8,131 nucleotides of DNA, taken from positions 1 through 8,131 of the forward strand of contig DATGIQ010000583.1 of assembly GCA_035295665.1 (NCBI GenBank). Direction: 5' to 3'. The notes under the pieces were generated by a model. It was not told the DNA's origin. It saw nothing but the letters and a program-made list of their open reading frames with translations, and did no database searches. Numbering within the stretch: position 1 is the stretch's first letter; each line of letters begins with the position of its first letter. This document shows, in pieces, positions 1 through 5,984 of this stretch. The position numbers and the translations under genes were made by a program. This DNA is from DATGIQ01 sp035295665 (GTDB taxonomy: Bacteria; Planctomycetota; Planctomycetia; Gemmatales; Gemmataceae).

Positions 1-93
1 TACTTGTCTTGGCAGACTTGCACGGAATGTCGAAAGGGGTGGAATGGCAATCGGACAAAGTGATATCTCCTTGGCAAAGGTCACTGTGTTCAC

Positions 94-120
94 GGCCGGT
101 GCGGTGCAGATGGACCGGCC
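94..120. repeat. Short inverted repeat, 7-bp arms
   Basis: GGCCGGT (94-100) and ACCGGCC (114-120) are perfectly complementary arms around a 13-base loop. No T-tract follows on either strand, so it is not a clear terminator. It sits in the otherwise featureless first 212 bases of the window, about 95 bases upstream of the tRNA-His remnant. GC-rich arms of this size can occur by chance in DNA of this composition. Confidence 0.3.
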
Positions 121-212
121 ATTTCATCCAGCTTGCACGGATCGGAACAGGCGTAGTGAGGGTTTTCCAAGGGATTAGAAATAACAGGCAAGTCCTTGCT
201 ATCAGAACACTT

Positions 213-253
213 GGTGGGTGTAGCTCAGCCGGTTAGAGCGCCAGACTGTGGAT
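213..253 (+). pseudogene. tRNA-His(GTG) remnant, 5' half only
   Basis: The sequence reads as the 5' half of a histidine tRNA. There is an encoded extra G at position -1 (213), the tRNA-His identity mark, followed by acceptor strand GTGGGTG (214-220), TA, and a D arm with GCTC/GAGC stem (223-239). The anticodon 5' stem is CCAGA (241-245) and the loop is CTGTGGA (246-252), with anticodon GTG at 248-250. The expected 3' stem TCTGG is absent: only T253 can pair before the sequence departs. I see no T-arm (TTCRANNC) and no matching 3' acceptor strand in the following ~450 bases, so a nearby intron is unlikely. The break just after the anticodon loop fits an integrase crossover site or an internal deletion that removed the 3' half. 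It should not yield a functional tRNA unless the other half lies elsewhere. Confidence 0.7.
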
Positions 254-266
254 ATAAGAGAGTGTG

Positions 267-294
267 AAACACCCGAGGATTTCCTGGGGTGTTT
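267..294 (+). terminator. Strong hairpin after the tRNA-His remnant
   Basis: Arms AAACACCC (267-274) and GGGTGTTT (287-294) pair perfectly. After one G-G mismatch (275/286), AGG/CCT (276-278/283-285) extends the stem around the tetraloop ATTT. The 3' arm ends in TTT followed by GCATTTG, so the T-tract is short. The position 14 bases beyond the tRNA break suggests it is the original terminator of the tRNA-His unit, which would mean the lost segment was internal. The mismatch could be one substitution in a formerly continuous 12-bp stem; that is inference. Confidence 0.6.
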
Positions 295-744
295 GCATTT
301 GTGGGTGCCCTACATGCCCTTAATCGCGTCTGTGAGCGGGCGTAGTCGGGCGTAGTGGGAATATTCCCCGGCCGGAGGACCTTGCCCTTGCGAGTGCAGC
401 GGAGCCGCCCCAGAGAGTGGCAAAGGGTCCCTCAAGCTCAGCAGCACGTTTGGAAAATCCAGAACGGGATTTCTGATCCTCTGCCGCGTGGTTGCGATTG
501 CGGAAAACTATGGATAGCAAAATCGCAGGGCGTGGCTGGCATTGGCTTCGCACCGAAGCCGCATGCTGGTCGTATCCCACGGCATGGACGGATCCGCGCT
601 GGCGCCCATCACCGGCTCGTGCAGAACCAGCCACGGTCGTCATGGTGGACGTAGGGGTAGGCGCGTCGATGATCGGCCCGAAGCTCGTCGATCAGACTGA
701 GGCCTAGCGGCCCAGGGCGGCTCTCCCTGCGTGCCTGGCGGTCG
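295..744. other. Gene-poor stretch of about 450 bases
   Basis: No reading frame here has both a credible start and recognisable protein content. The one visible repeat is a perfect tandem duplication of CGGGCGTAGT (337-346 and 347-356). On the minus strand at roughly 709-609, one frame reads as plausible protein (including the stretch AYPYVHHDDRGWFC) before a TGA, but it has no start of its own and overlaps the tail of the DUF1801 gene's region, so it can at most be a gene remnant. No RNA gene was recognised. Confidence 0.5.
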
Positions 745-1290
745 TCATGCCTCGCTGCGTCGCTTTTTCTTGAGTTGTAGCTGTTCGGCCCCTTTTTCCC
801 GCTTCGTAGTCGCCGTGCGCTTTGCTCGCGAGGCCTTGCTCGTCCGCACCGCGGCCTCGCAGTGCTCGACATACTTCCGCGCCGGCACGCGGCGGATGGC
901 TTCTCCGATCACGTCGAGGGCCAGGTCCTCGGCCTTCTGGAAGCGCACGCACGACTTGCCCATGTCGAGCTTTTTGCCCGTTTGCGCCCACGCCTTGCGG
1001 AACCACTCGGCCAGCGCCTGGTCGCCGTAGACGCACATGAGATGCACGGCCAGGTGGTTCTTCTGCGCGGCTAGCGCCGCGAACAACAGCGGCTGCCGGG
1101 GATCGCAATGATAGCCCGCCGGGTAAACGCGGTGGGGCACGGAGTAGGCGATCATGCCGTACTGCATGCCCTCCTCATAGTCCTCGTCCAGGTTCGCCCG
1201 GATGACGCGCCGCACCGCCTCCACGGCGGCCCGCCGCTCGGCCGGCAATTCCGTCAGATATTGCGCCACGGAAGTCGCTTTGCTCTGCAT
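745..1290 (-). CDS. DUF1801 domain protein
   Basis: 181 residues. The body (about 1-145) matches the DUF1801 (YdhG-like) fold as I know it: an N-terminal helix pair with 'YLTELPAERRAAVEAVRRVI', an acidic 'DEDYEEGMQYGMIAY' segment, a strand region 'HLAVHLMCVYGD', and a later 'GKKLDMGKSCVRFQ' with the typical 'G(K)..(R)F' pattern before the last helices. Proteins of this group are small, cytosolic and poorly characterised; some Bacillus relatives are described as frataxin-like iron chaperones, which cannot be assumed here. The last ~30 residues are a Lys/Arg-rich tail (for example KREKGAEQLQLKKKRR), probably disordered and possibly nucleic-acid contacting. The ATG is preceded by AAGGA about 10 bases upstream. 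It follows the SGNH-like gene on the same strand after 53 bases, so co-transcription is possible, though no functional link is evident. Confidence 0.82.
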   Translation of the reverse strand: MQSKATSVAQYLTELPAERRAAVEAVRRVIRANLDEDYEEGMQYGMIAYSVPHRVYPAGYHCDPRQPLLFAALAAQKNHLAVHLMCVYGDQALAEWFRKAWAQTGKKLDMGKSCVRFQKAEDLALDVIGEAIRRVPARKYVEHCEAAVRTSKASRAKRTATTKREKGAEQLQLKKKRRSEA

Positions 1291-1343
1291 GAGAAGGGGT
1301 CCTTTTGTAGGAATCGTTCAGCGTGCAAGGCTGGGCCGGGGTG

Positions 1344-2681
1344 TTAGCCCTGGGGCTTGACGAACCACGGCCGGGTGGTCGAGTCGGTCTTGAAAAACTG
1401 CAACAGCAGCCTGCCAACCTTGCGCTGGCCGGCCGGCGACTCGTGCATGTGATCGGTGGCCATGAAGTCTTCCAGCTCGAACGAGACCCCGTCGCCGCGC
1501 TGGATCGGGCCGTTCGACCAGAGGTAGGCGGACCAGCTCAGCCACGGCGCCCGCACGGGCCCTTTGGTGGCGTCATAATTCAAGGCCGGCTCACCGCTGA
1601 GCTGCTGCTCGATCAACCATTTCACCGCGAAACCGGTCTCGTAGGAAAAGGGCTCCGAGTTGCCGGGCGGCCCGCCCCCCGGGCGCTGCGCCCAGCCGCC
1701 GTAGGTGCGACTGGAGAAGTAGGCCAGCTTCACGTTGGGAAAGCGCTGCTGGACCAGGCGCACGATGTTCCCCAGCTGCGCTTGCAAGTCTTGCGTGAAC
1801 TTGGGAAAGCCGGGGTCGGGCGGATTCGGGTTCGTCTCTTTGATCCAGACGACCTGCACTTGCTGCCGGGTCACGTTGCCGCCCCGGAGCTTTTTGTCCA
1901 CGTCGTCCCAGTAGTCCGTGCCCTGGCGGCCGTCGTCCGGATTCTGGATCATGAACGCTGCCCGTCCGCCTTTATCGCCGTTGACGAGCACAAGCTTGGG
2001 GTTGAGATCGTTATCCTCCCTGGCCACGGCCATGAACCCGTTGAAGGCCTGCACCGTGTTGCTGAAGCCAATGCCGAGCAAGACGATCTTGCCGTCGGGG
2101 TTCGGCTTGCCGTCCGCATCCAGGGGCTGGACATGCCGGGCCAGTTCGATGCCTGCTGCTTCGTGACCGGCGGGGCGCGTGTTCTTGCCACCCGGGTACA
2201 GGCCACCCGGGAAGCCCTTGTATTCCTTGGTGCCCAGGTCGGTCAGGGGGATCAGGGCGGAGGTATCCTGCTGCTGGACCTTACCGGACTGGGCCGCCGG
2301 ATGGCCGGTGGCGCCCTTCCTCAGCTGAATCGCCTTCAGCACCGGTTTGCCGGCGTCCCTTTCGACCGTGAGGGTGACTGCGGTACCTTCCTTGAGTTCC
2401 TTGGCCTTGAGCCCGTTGCGCAGTTCCTGTCCGGCAGCGTCCAAGATCCTGACCCCGGGCGGAACTCTCAAGGTTCGCGCTTGCTGACCGGCCTTAAAGA
2501 CGATGATGCCCTGGTCCGAATCGACTTTCTGGATCGTGGCCACCACGTCGAAGGCCGGCGAGGCGCTGGTGCAGACCGCCAGCAGGGTCGCCGTGATGAC
2601 GAAACGCAAACCGAGTTCGTCTGCTCGCTGGGGCAAGGACGGAGGCACCCCTTCCTTGCCCGGATGCATCTGTTCGCTCAT
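1344..2681 (-). CDS. Secreted SGNH-hydrolase-like protein with N-terminal beta domain
   Basis: 445 residues from the ATG at 2681; the same frame stays open to an ATG at 2897, but that 72-residue extension looks unlike protein. The chosen start has AAGAGA about 9 bases upstream. A hydrophobic segment at about 26-43 (FVITATLLAVCTSASPAF) after a polar N-terminus looks like a Sec signal peptide or anchor. Residues ~45-122 form a beta-rich module, a Thr/Gly-poor linker follows to ~195, then a C-terminal domain. In it I see the SGNH/GDSL order: a block I-like GFSNT (205-209, Ser207 as candidate nucleophile), GD at 235-236, TN at 283-284, and a block V-like D410-x-x-H413 followed by SPAGQRKV. This predicts an extracytoplasmic esterase or carbohydrate-esterase-like enzyme, substrate unknown. 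Block I is divergent (F where D is usual), so activity is not assured. Confidence 0.72.
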   Translation of the reverse strand: MSEQMHPGKEGVPPSLPQRADELGLRFVITATLLAVCTSASPAFDVVATIQKVDSDQGIIVFKAGQQARTLRVPPGVRILDAAGQELRNGLKAKELKEGTAVTLTVERDAGKPVLKAIQLRKGATGHPAAQSGKVQQQDTSALIPLTDLGTKEYKGFPGGLYPGGKNTRPAGHEAAGIELARHVQPLDADGKPNPDGKIVLLGIGFSNTVQAFNGFMAVAREDNDLNPKLVLVNGDKGGRAAFMIQNPDDGRQGTDYWDDVDKKLRGGNVTRQQVQVVWIKETNPNPPDPGFPKFTQDLQAQLGNIVRLVQQRFPNVKLAYFSSRTYGGWAQRPGGGPPGNSEPFSYETGFAVKWLIEQQLSGEPALNYDATKGPVRAPWLSWSAYLWSNGPIQRGDGVSFELEDFMATDHMHESPAGQRKVGRLLLQFFKTDSTTRPWFVKPQG

Positions 2682-2725
2682 GAGGCTATTCTCTTGATCC
2701 AAATCGATACGAATCGCTGACCCGG

Positions 2726-2754
2726 ATGATAACACTCGGCCAACGCAGCCGCAA
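2726..2754 (-). promoter_or_regulatory. Candidate sigma70-type promoter for the SGNH-like gene
   Basis: On the minus strand TTGCGG (2749-2754) and TATCAT (2726-2731) are separated by 17 bases. The -10 differs from consensus at one position; the -35 matches only its TTG. The element lies 45 bases upstream of the ATG at 2681, which supports that ATG over the one at 2897. It is a pattern match only. The rest of the 241-bp divergent gap (2682-2922) shows no clear promoter for the plus-strand gene. Confidence 0.35.
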
Positions 2755-2914
2755 CCAATGCGCTTCAAGGACAACGGGGCGTGAAGCCACGTGCCTTCCC
2801 CTGCCGCGGAGCCGGCATGGCCGATTGCTATTTCCGGAGTAGCCGTCAGCGCGTTCTCGCTCGAAGCGTGCACGCCGATTGACACTGCGACTGCCATTCC
2901 TTAATGTCCATTCC

Positions 2915-2920
2915 GGGAGG
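2915..2920 (+). promoter_or_regulatory. Ribosome binding site that decides the DUF1501 start
   Basis: GGGAGG at 2915-2920 is a strong Shine-Dalgarno match. The first in-frame GTG (2923) is only 2 bases away, too close for normal initiation. The second GTG (2929) is 8 bases away, a standard spacing, so it is preferred. An ATG at 2904 is out of frame and precedes the site. Confidence 0.6.
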
Positions 2921-2928
2921 AAGTGCCG

Positions 2929-4302
2929 GTGTTGCATATCCCGGATCCGCTGACGCGGCGCGGAGCCTCACGCCGCGAATGGCTTCGGCTTGGCGGGCTC
3001 GGTCTGTTGGGACTGACCCTGCCTACGGTGCTGCGTGCCCAACCGACAACGAAGCGACCGAAGTCCGTCGTCCTCTTTATCCTCCACGGTGGCCCGAGCC
3101 AACTCGACATCTGGGACATGAAGCCCGCCGTTCCACCCGAGATTCGTGGCGAATTCAGACCGATCTCGACCTCCGTACCGGGCGTTCAAATTACGGAGCA
3201 CCTGCCCCGACTGGCCAAGCTCGCTCATCGCTTCACGATTGTGCGGTCGATGACGCACACGTCGCTGTTCCACAACTCGGCAACGTACTACGTCACGACT
3301 GGCCAACCGCCGCTACGCGATCTCATTGCTTTCACGCCGACAGAGAATGATTTTCCGCATCTGGGTGCCCAAGTGGCGTACGGACTCAAAAAACAAGGCG
3401 ACGTGCCGACTGCCGTTTCGCTGCCAGATCCCGTGAGCGACGGTCCGTATACCACGCCGGGACAGAACGGAGGCTTTCTCGGTGCCGCGTGCTCACCTTT
3501 CCAGGTTCGGGGAGATCCGAATGACCCGCATTTCTCCGTCGAGGGATTGGGCGCAGACTGCGAGCCGGAGCGCTTCCAGGCACGCAAGACGCTGTTGCAG
3601 CGGATAGACGAAACCCTGGGGCGGCTGGGCGATAGTCATGCATACGCGCAGATGGACCAGTTCCAGAAGCGAGCGTTGGCCCTCTTGACCTCCGACCGCG
3701 TCCGCCAGGCATTCGAGTTAAGCCGTGAATCGGCGGCGCTCCGAGAGAGCTACGGACGACACAAGTATGGCCAAAGTCTCCTCCTGGCTCGGAGGCTGAT
3801 CGAAGCGGGCGTGCGGTTGGTGACGGTGTATTGGGGCGGCAAGGTCAACAACCCAAACCCGTTCTGGGATACGCATTTCAAGAATAACCCGCGTCTTAAG
3901 GAAGAACTGCTGCCGCCCTTTGATCAATGTTTCTCTGCGTTGCTAGAGGACCTCCACAGCCGCGGCCTGCTGCGGGACACGCTGGTCGTCTGCATGGGAG
4001 AGTTTGGCCGAACGCCGCGCTTCGGTCAGAATACCGGCAATGGCGTGGACAGCACGGGCCGGGATCATTGGTCCCAGTGTTACTCCCTGGTCCTTGCGGG
4101 AGGAGAAGTAGACGGAGGGAGGGTGTTGGGCCGTTCCGATCACATTGCCGCTTATCCCGCGGATAGCCCGTTTGTGCCGCAGGATCTGACCACCACGTTA
4201 CTGCATCACGTGGGCGTAAATCCCGAACAGAGAATTCGTGACGGCTTCGGGAGATCGATGCCGCTTGGTATCGGAAGGTATTGCAGAGACTTTTTCGGCT
4301 AA
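2929..4302 (+). CDS. DUF1501 family protein, Tat-exported
   Basis: 457 residues from GTG 2929 (459 if GTG 2923 is used). Residues 14-37 read SRREWLRL followed by GGLGLLGLTLP and a VLRA end, a textbook twin-arginine leader, so export of a folded protein is expected. The mature part carries the DUF1501 signatures: ILHGGPSQLDIWD (51-63), the segment beginning RSMTHTS with HNSA and YYVTTGQPP, and near the C-terminus MGEFGRTPR and GRDHW, followed by LVLAGGEVDGGRVLG. DUF1501 belongs to the alkaline phosphatase/sulfatase-like superfamily; the conserved His/Asp residues suggest metal binding, but no reaction is established. Length is normal and the ORF is intact. In planctomycetes these genes usually sit beside a DUF1549/DUF1553 cytochrome-type partner; none is present downstream here, where a pseudogene block begins in opposite orientation. 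Confidence 0.93.
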   Translation: MLHIPDPLTRRGASRREWLRLGGLGLLGLTLPTVLRAQPTTKRPKSVVLFILHGGPSQLDIWDMKPAVPPEIRGEFRPISTSVPGVQITEHLPRLAKLAHRFTIVRSMTHTSLFHNSATYYVTTGQPPLRDLIAFTPTENDFPHLGAQVAYGLKKQGDVPTAVSLPDPVSDGPYTTPGQNGGFLGAACSPFQVRGDPNDPHFSVEGLGADCEPERFQARKTLLQRIDETLGRLGDSHAYAQMDQFQKRALALLTSDRVRQAFELSRESAALRESYGRHKYGQSLLLARRLIEAGVRLVTVYWGGKVNNPNPFWDTHFKNNPRLKEELLPPFDQCFSALLEDLHSRGLLRDTLVVCMGEFGRTPRFGQNTGNGVDSTGRDHWSQCYSLVLAGGEVDGGRVLGRSDHIAAYPADSPFVPQDLTTTLLHHVGVNPEQRIRDGFGRSMPLGIGRYCRDFFG

Positions 4303-4430
4303 TGGTCAACCCGCCTCCAATACTTGCGTAAGTGCTCGGGGTCGGCATGCGGATGCGCGAGCGCGACGTAGCCGTTCGGCCTCACGAGCTGCATGCCCGC
4401 TGCTCCAGCAGATTGCACGACGTAGCTGGC
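4299..4430 (-). pseudogene. C-terminal remnant of a FAD-dependent monooxygenase
   Basis: Reading on the minus strand directly after the TAA of the cyclase-TPR remnant, and in the same frame, there are 43 sense codons ending in TAG (4299-4301). The stretch MQLVRPNGYVALAHPHADP, followed by EHLRKYW, resembles the very end of aromatic-ring FAD monooxygenases (pentachlorophenol/phenol hydroxylase type), whose thioredoxin-like C-terminal domain typically ends 'LVRPDGYVA...' plus a last helix. No FAD-binding GxGxxG region exists nearby, so only the tail survives. Its stop overlaps the stop of the convergent DUF1501 gene by two bases. Without start or body it is not expected to be expressed. The family call rests on one short motif. 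Confidence 0.45.
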
Positions 4431-5299
4431 TTATTTGCCATCCTCTGTGGCCTTCGCCTCCAGTTCTTTCAGCAGCTTCTGGAACTCGGGATGCGACCGC
4501 AGCGGATCGAGGTCGGTGTCGTTCTTCATGTGGGCGGCGTCCTTGTACCCGTTCTGCACTGCCTGCCGAAGCGTGGCGATGGCACGGTCGGCGTACTTCC
4601 GGTATTACGAGAGAATTCGCGATACTTCGGATTGCGCGGGTAGGTCTGAAGAACAGCTTGGTGGAGCGGCAGGGCCTCTTCCAGGAGTTGACGTGCCGGG
4701 CCCAATTCTTTGTTGTGGCGGAGAAGAATAGCCAAGGTGGCCATTGTAGCTGCCAGATCATTGCGATAATTCGGCACGGTGGGAAGTCTTGGACGAGCTG
4801 CGCTTGGACCTTCAAGGCATCGCGGTAGGCAGCTTCTGCCTGGTCGCGCTTGGCTAGCTGACGCAATAGGAAGTTGCCCAGACTGTTGTGGTTTCTGGCC
4901 AGCTCTAGGCGATATTGGGGTACGGTGGGGAACTCCTGGGCCAGTTGCATGCGGATCTTCAGAGCCTCGCGGAAGGCGGTCTCCGCATTGTCCCACTTGC
5001 CCAGGTCGTTTAGCGTTACGCCCAGGTTCTTGACGCGGAAGCACATACTGGAACCGAAGGGATGCCGAGACTGCGCTGCTACTGGAGGGAAATGGCGTTA
5101 TGAACCCGTCGCCGGTGTAGCTCACGATCACCGCACCAGGGTAATCGGCGATAATTCGCCTGAAGAGGGTATCGTGGCATTGAAGGATATTGCTGTAAGC
5201 GATGTTCCCCAGCCTGGTCTTGAGAGCCACAGAGCCGACAAGGTCGGTAAACACCAGGACCATTTGGCGGCTCAGCACGGGTGTGGGGGTTGGTTGCAT
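4431..5299 (-). pseudogene. Class III nucleotidyl cyclase / TPR protein, decayed
   Basis: Pieces of one gene lie in order in three frames. Piece 1 (from ATG 5299, ~88 codons) is the N-terminal half of a class III adenylate/guanylate cyclase domain: VFTDLVGS (Asp19) and YTGDGF (Asp64) supply the two metal-binding aspartates, ending near ASLRFQYVL. Piece 2 (from about 5046, shifted one frame) is TPR: LGVTLNDLGKWDNAETAFREAL, then NSLGNFLLRQLAKRDQAEAAYRDAL. At about 4781, in a CCC run, the frame returns to the first and TPR continues (NYRNDLAATMATLAIL, NKELGPARQLLEEAL). Near 4605 it jumps to a third frame that encodes YADRAIATLRQAVQNGYKDAA through ELEAKATEDGK and a TAA at 4431-4433. The second half of the cyclase domain and a TPR stretch before the tail are missing, so deletions as well as frameshifts are involved. 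The intact gene would couple a cyclase to TPR protein contacts. Confidence 0.8.
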
Positions 5300-5592
5300 G
5301 GGTCGTACCCATCAGGTGCGCTGCTTCGGAGTGGCTTCAGGGCAACAGAAAGGATAAAGCAGGCCGAAGAGTAGAGCAGCCTCGTTGATGAATCTTTGGG
5401 GGCATCGACTTGGCACTCCTGGCAATGGATCGGTGCGCGTTGTGTGTTGCCCCTGCGTGTCAAGAGATAATGCACCGCCTGGAGGTAGCATCCGCAACGC
5501 TCAGCGATCTCTCGCAGCGTCAGTCCCTGGGCGCGTAGTTGGGCGACTCGCTCGCGCCGTTCGGTGTCCGGCCGATTACCGTACTTGGGCAT
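5272..5592 (-). CDS. Small helix-turn-helix protein with CxxC, probably truncated
   Basis: 106 residues. Residues ~9-45 (DTERRERVAQLRAQGLTLRE then IAERCG and QAVHYLL) form a clear helix-turn-helix of the homeodomain-like/resolvase-like kind. A CQEC pair at 57-60 looks like the start of a zinc ribbon, as in planctomycete HTH proteins that continue with a second Cys pair. Here the sequence after residue ~61 loses that character and has no second CxxC, so the gene probably lost its natural C-terminus. The ATG overlaps the integrase remnant by 17 bases and the end overlaps the cyclase start by 28 bases. Upstream only a weak GGACAAG precedes the ATG. A DNA-binding role is likely for an intact relative; whether this copy is functional is doubtful. 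Confidence 0.5.
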   Translation of the reverse strand: MPKYGNRPDTERRERVAQLRAQGLTLREIAERCGCYLQAVHYLLTRRGNTQRAPIHCQECQVDAPKDSSTRLLYSSACFILSVALKPLRSSAPDGYDPCNQPPHPC

Positions 5593-5695
5593 ATCTTGTC
5601 CGCGGCGTACCGCCTAACCCATCAGGCAAGGTGACGATCGCCTGGCCGCTCTGCTTGTGCTGCCGGTAGCTGGGAACGTGGTTGTTTCGGGACAT
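5576..5695 (-). pseudogene. Tyrosine integrase, N-terminal remnant
   Basis: 39 codons from ATG 5695 to TAA 5576-5578. The sequence MSRNNHVPSYRQHKQSGQAI followed by VTLPDGLGG matches the conserved start of planctomycete phage-type integrases ('...VPSYRLHKQSGQAVVTL.DGLGGRRD...GKYGT'), part of the N-terminal arm/SAM-like region. After GLGG the match ends and the frame closes; the core-binding and catalytic domains (R...HxxR...Y) are absent. AGGA lies 4 bases before the ATG. The start is 112 bases past the 3' end of tRNA-Arg on the same strand, the standard place for an integrase next to its attachment tRNA. I infer that an integrative element once used that tRNA. The family match is by recognition, not by search. 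Confidence 0.68.
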
Positions 5696-5712
5696 GCGGT
5701 CCTACTCTTTCT

Positions 5713-5727
5713 GCGGAAGACTTCCGC
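5713..5727. promoter_or_regulatory. Perfect palindrome upstream of the integrase remnant
   Basis: GCGGAAG (5713-5719) and CTTCCGC (5721-5727) are a perfect 7+7 inverted repeat around one base. It ends 17 bases before the integrase ATG (5695), between the tRNA and the integrase, where operators or integrase/excisionase binding sites usually lie. With a one-base spacer it cannot fold into a good hairpin, so a protein-binding site is more likely than a terminator. The function is inferred from position. Confidence 0.4.
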
Positions 5728-5807
5728 GCATCGATAAGGGTTTTGGGCCGCACCATCCGACACAGACGGGTACACTGAAACGTGTTCGGCAAATGGCTTA
5801 CATCTAC

Positions 5808-5881
5808 TATCCCCGACAGGAGTCGAACCTGTAACCTTTGGCTCCGGAGGCCAACGCTCTGTCCAATTGAGCTACGGGGAC
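5808..5881 (-). tRNA. tRNA-Arg(CCG)
   Basis: A complete 74-base cloverleaf on the minus strand. Acceptor GTCCCCG (5881-5875) pairs with CGGGGAT (5815-5809; G-T at the first pair), and discriminator A is at 5808. The D arm is GCTC/GAGC with loop AATTGGACA. The anticodon stem TTGGC/GCCAA carries loop CTCCGGA (5849-5843) with anticodon CCG at 5847-5845, which reads CGG arginine codons. The variable loop is AGGTT and the T arm is ACAGG-TTCGACT-CCTGT. CCA is not encoded. It has its own promoter upstream. An integrase remnant follows on the same strand, suggesting that this gene served as an attachment site. No second copy of its 3' end was found in the window. Confidence 0.96.
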
Positions 5882-5910
5882 AAATTTGCTTCTTCTACTT
5901 GACTTGCTGG

Positions 5911-5938
5911 ATTATACCTCATCGCCGAGAGCTGTCTA
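5911..5938 (-). promoter_or_regulatory. sigma70-type promoter of tRNA-Arg
   Basis: On the minus strand a perfect TATAAT (5911-5916) is preceded by TAGACA (5933-5938), one mismatch from TTGACA, with a 16-base spacer. The -10 lies 29 bases upstream of the tRNA 5' end, as expected for a short leader removed by RNase P. It lies in the 103-bp gap after the GNAT-cupin gene, so the tRNA need not depend on read-through from that operon. Confidence 0.75.
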
Positions 5939-5984
5939 TCCCTCCACTGCCAACAACTTCTCCAGGAAAACAGTCGGCCCAGCG

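Noticed and set aside
17..141. Direct repeat CTTGCACGGA at 17-26 and 132-141
   Set aside because: Only 10 bases, two copies, no periodicity or flanking structure; compatible with chance.
9..236. A 75-codon plus-strand frame running into the tRNA-His remnant
   Set aside because: It overlaps the tRNA acceptor and D-arm, has no family resemblance and no good ribosome binding site.
609..709. Minus-strand peptide reading LIDELRADHRRAYPYVHHDD then GWFCTSR before a stop
   Set aside because: It looks protein-like, but has no start of its own, is ~33 codons long, and I cannot name a family; noted only as a possible remnant.
213..744. Group I or other intron splitting tRNA-His
   Set aside because: No 3' tRNA half (T-arm TTCRANNC plus matching acceptor strand) occurs in the following ~450 bases, and the terminator hairpin lies only 14 bases past the break.
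1323..2720. A 465-codon open frame on the plus strand opposite the SGNH-like gene
   Set aside because: It is the antisense shadow of a GC-rich gene: no recognisable domains, low-complexity Gly/Leu/Arg composition, and the minus-strand frame has signal peptide, domain motifs and a ribosome binding site.
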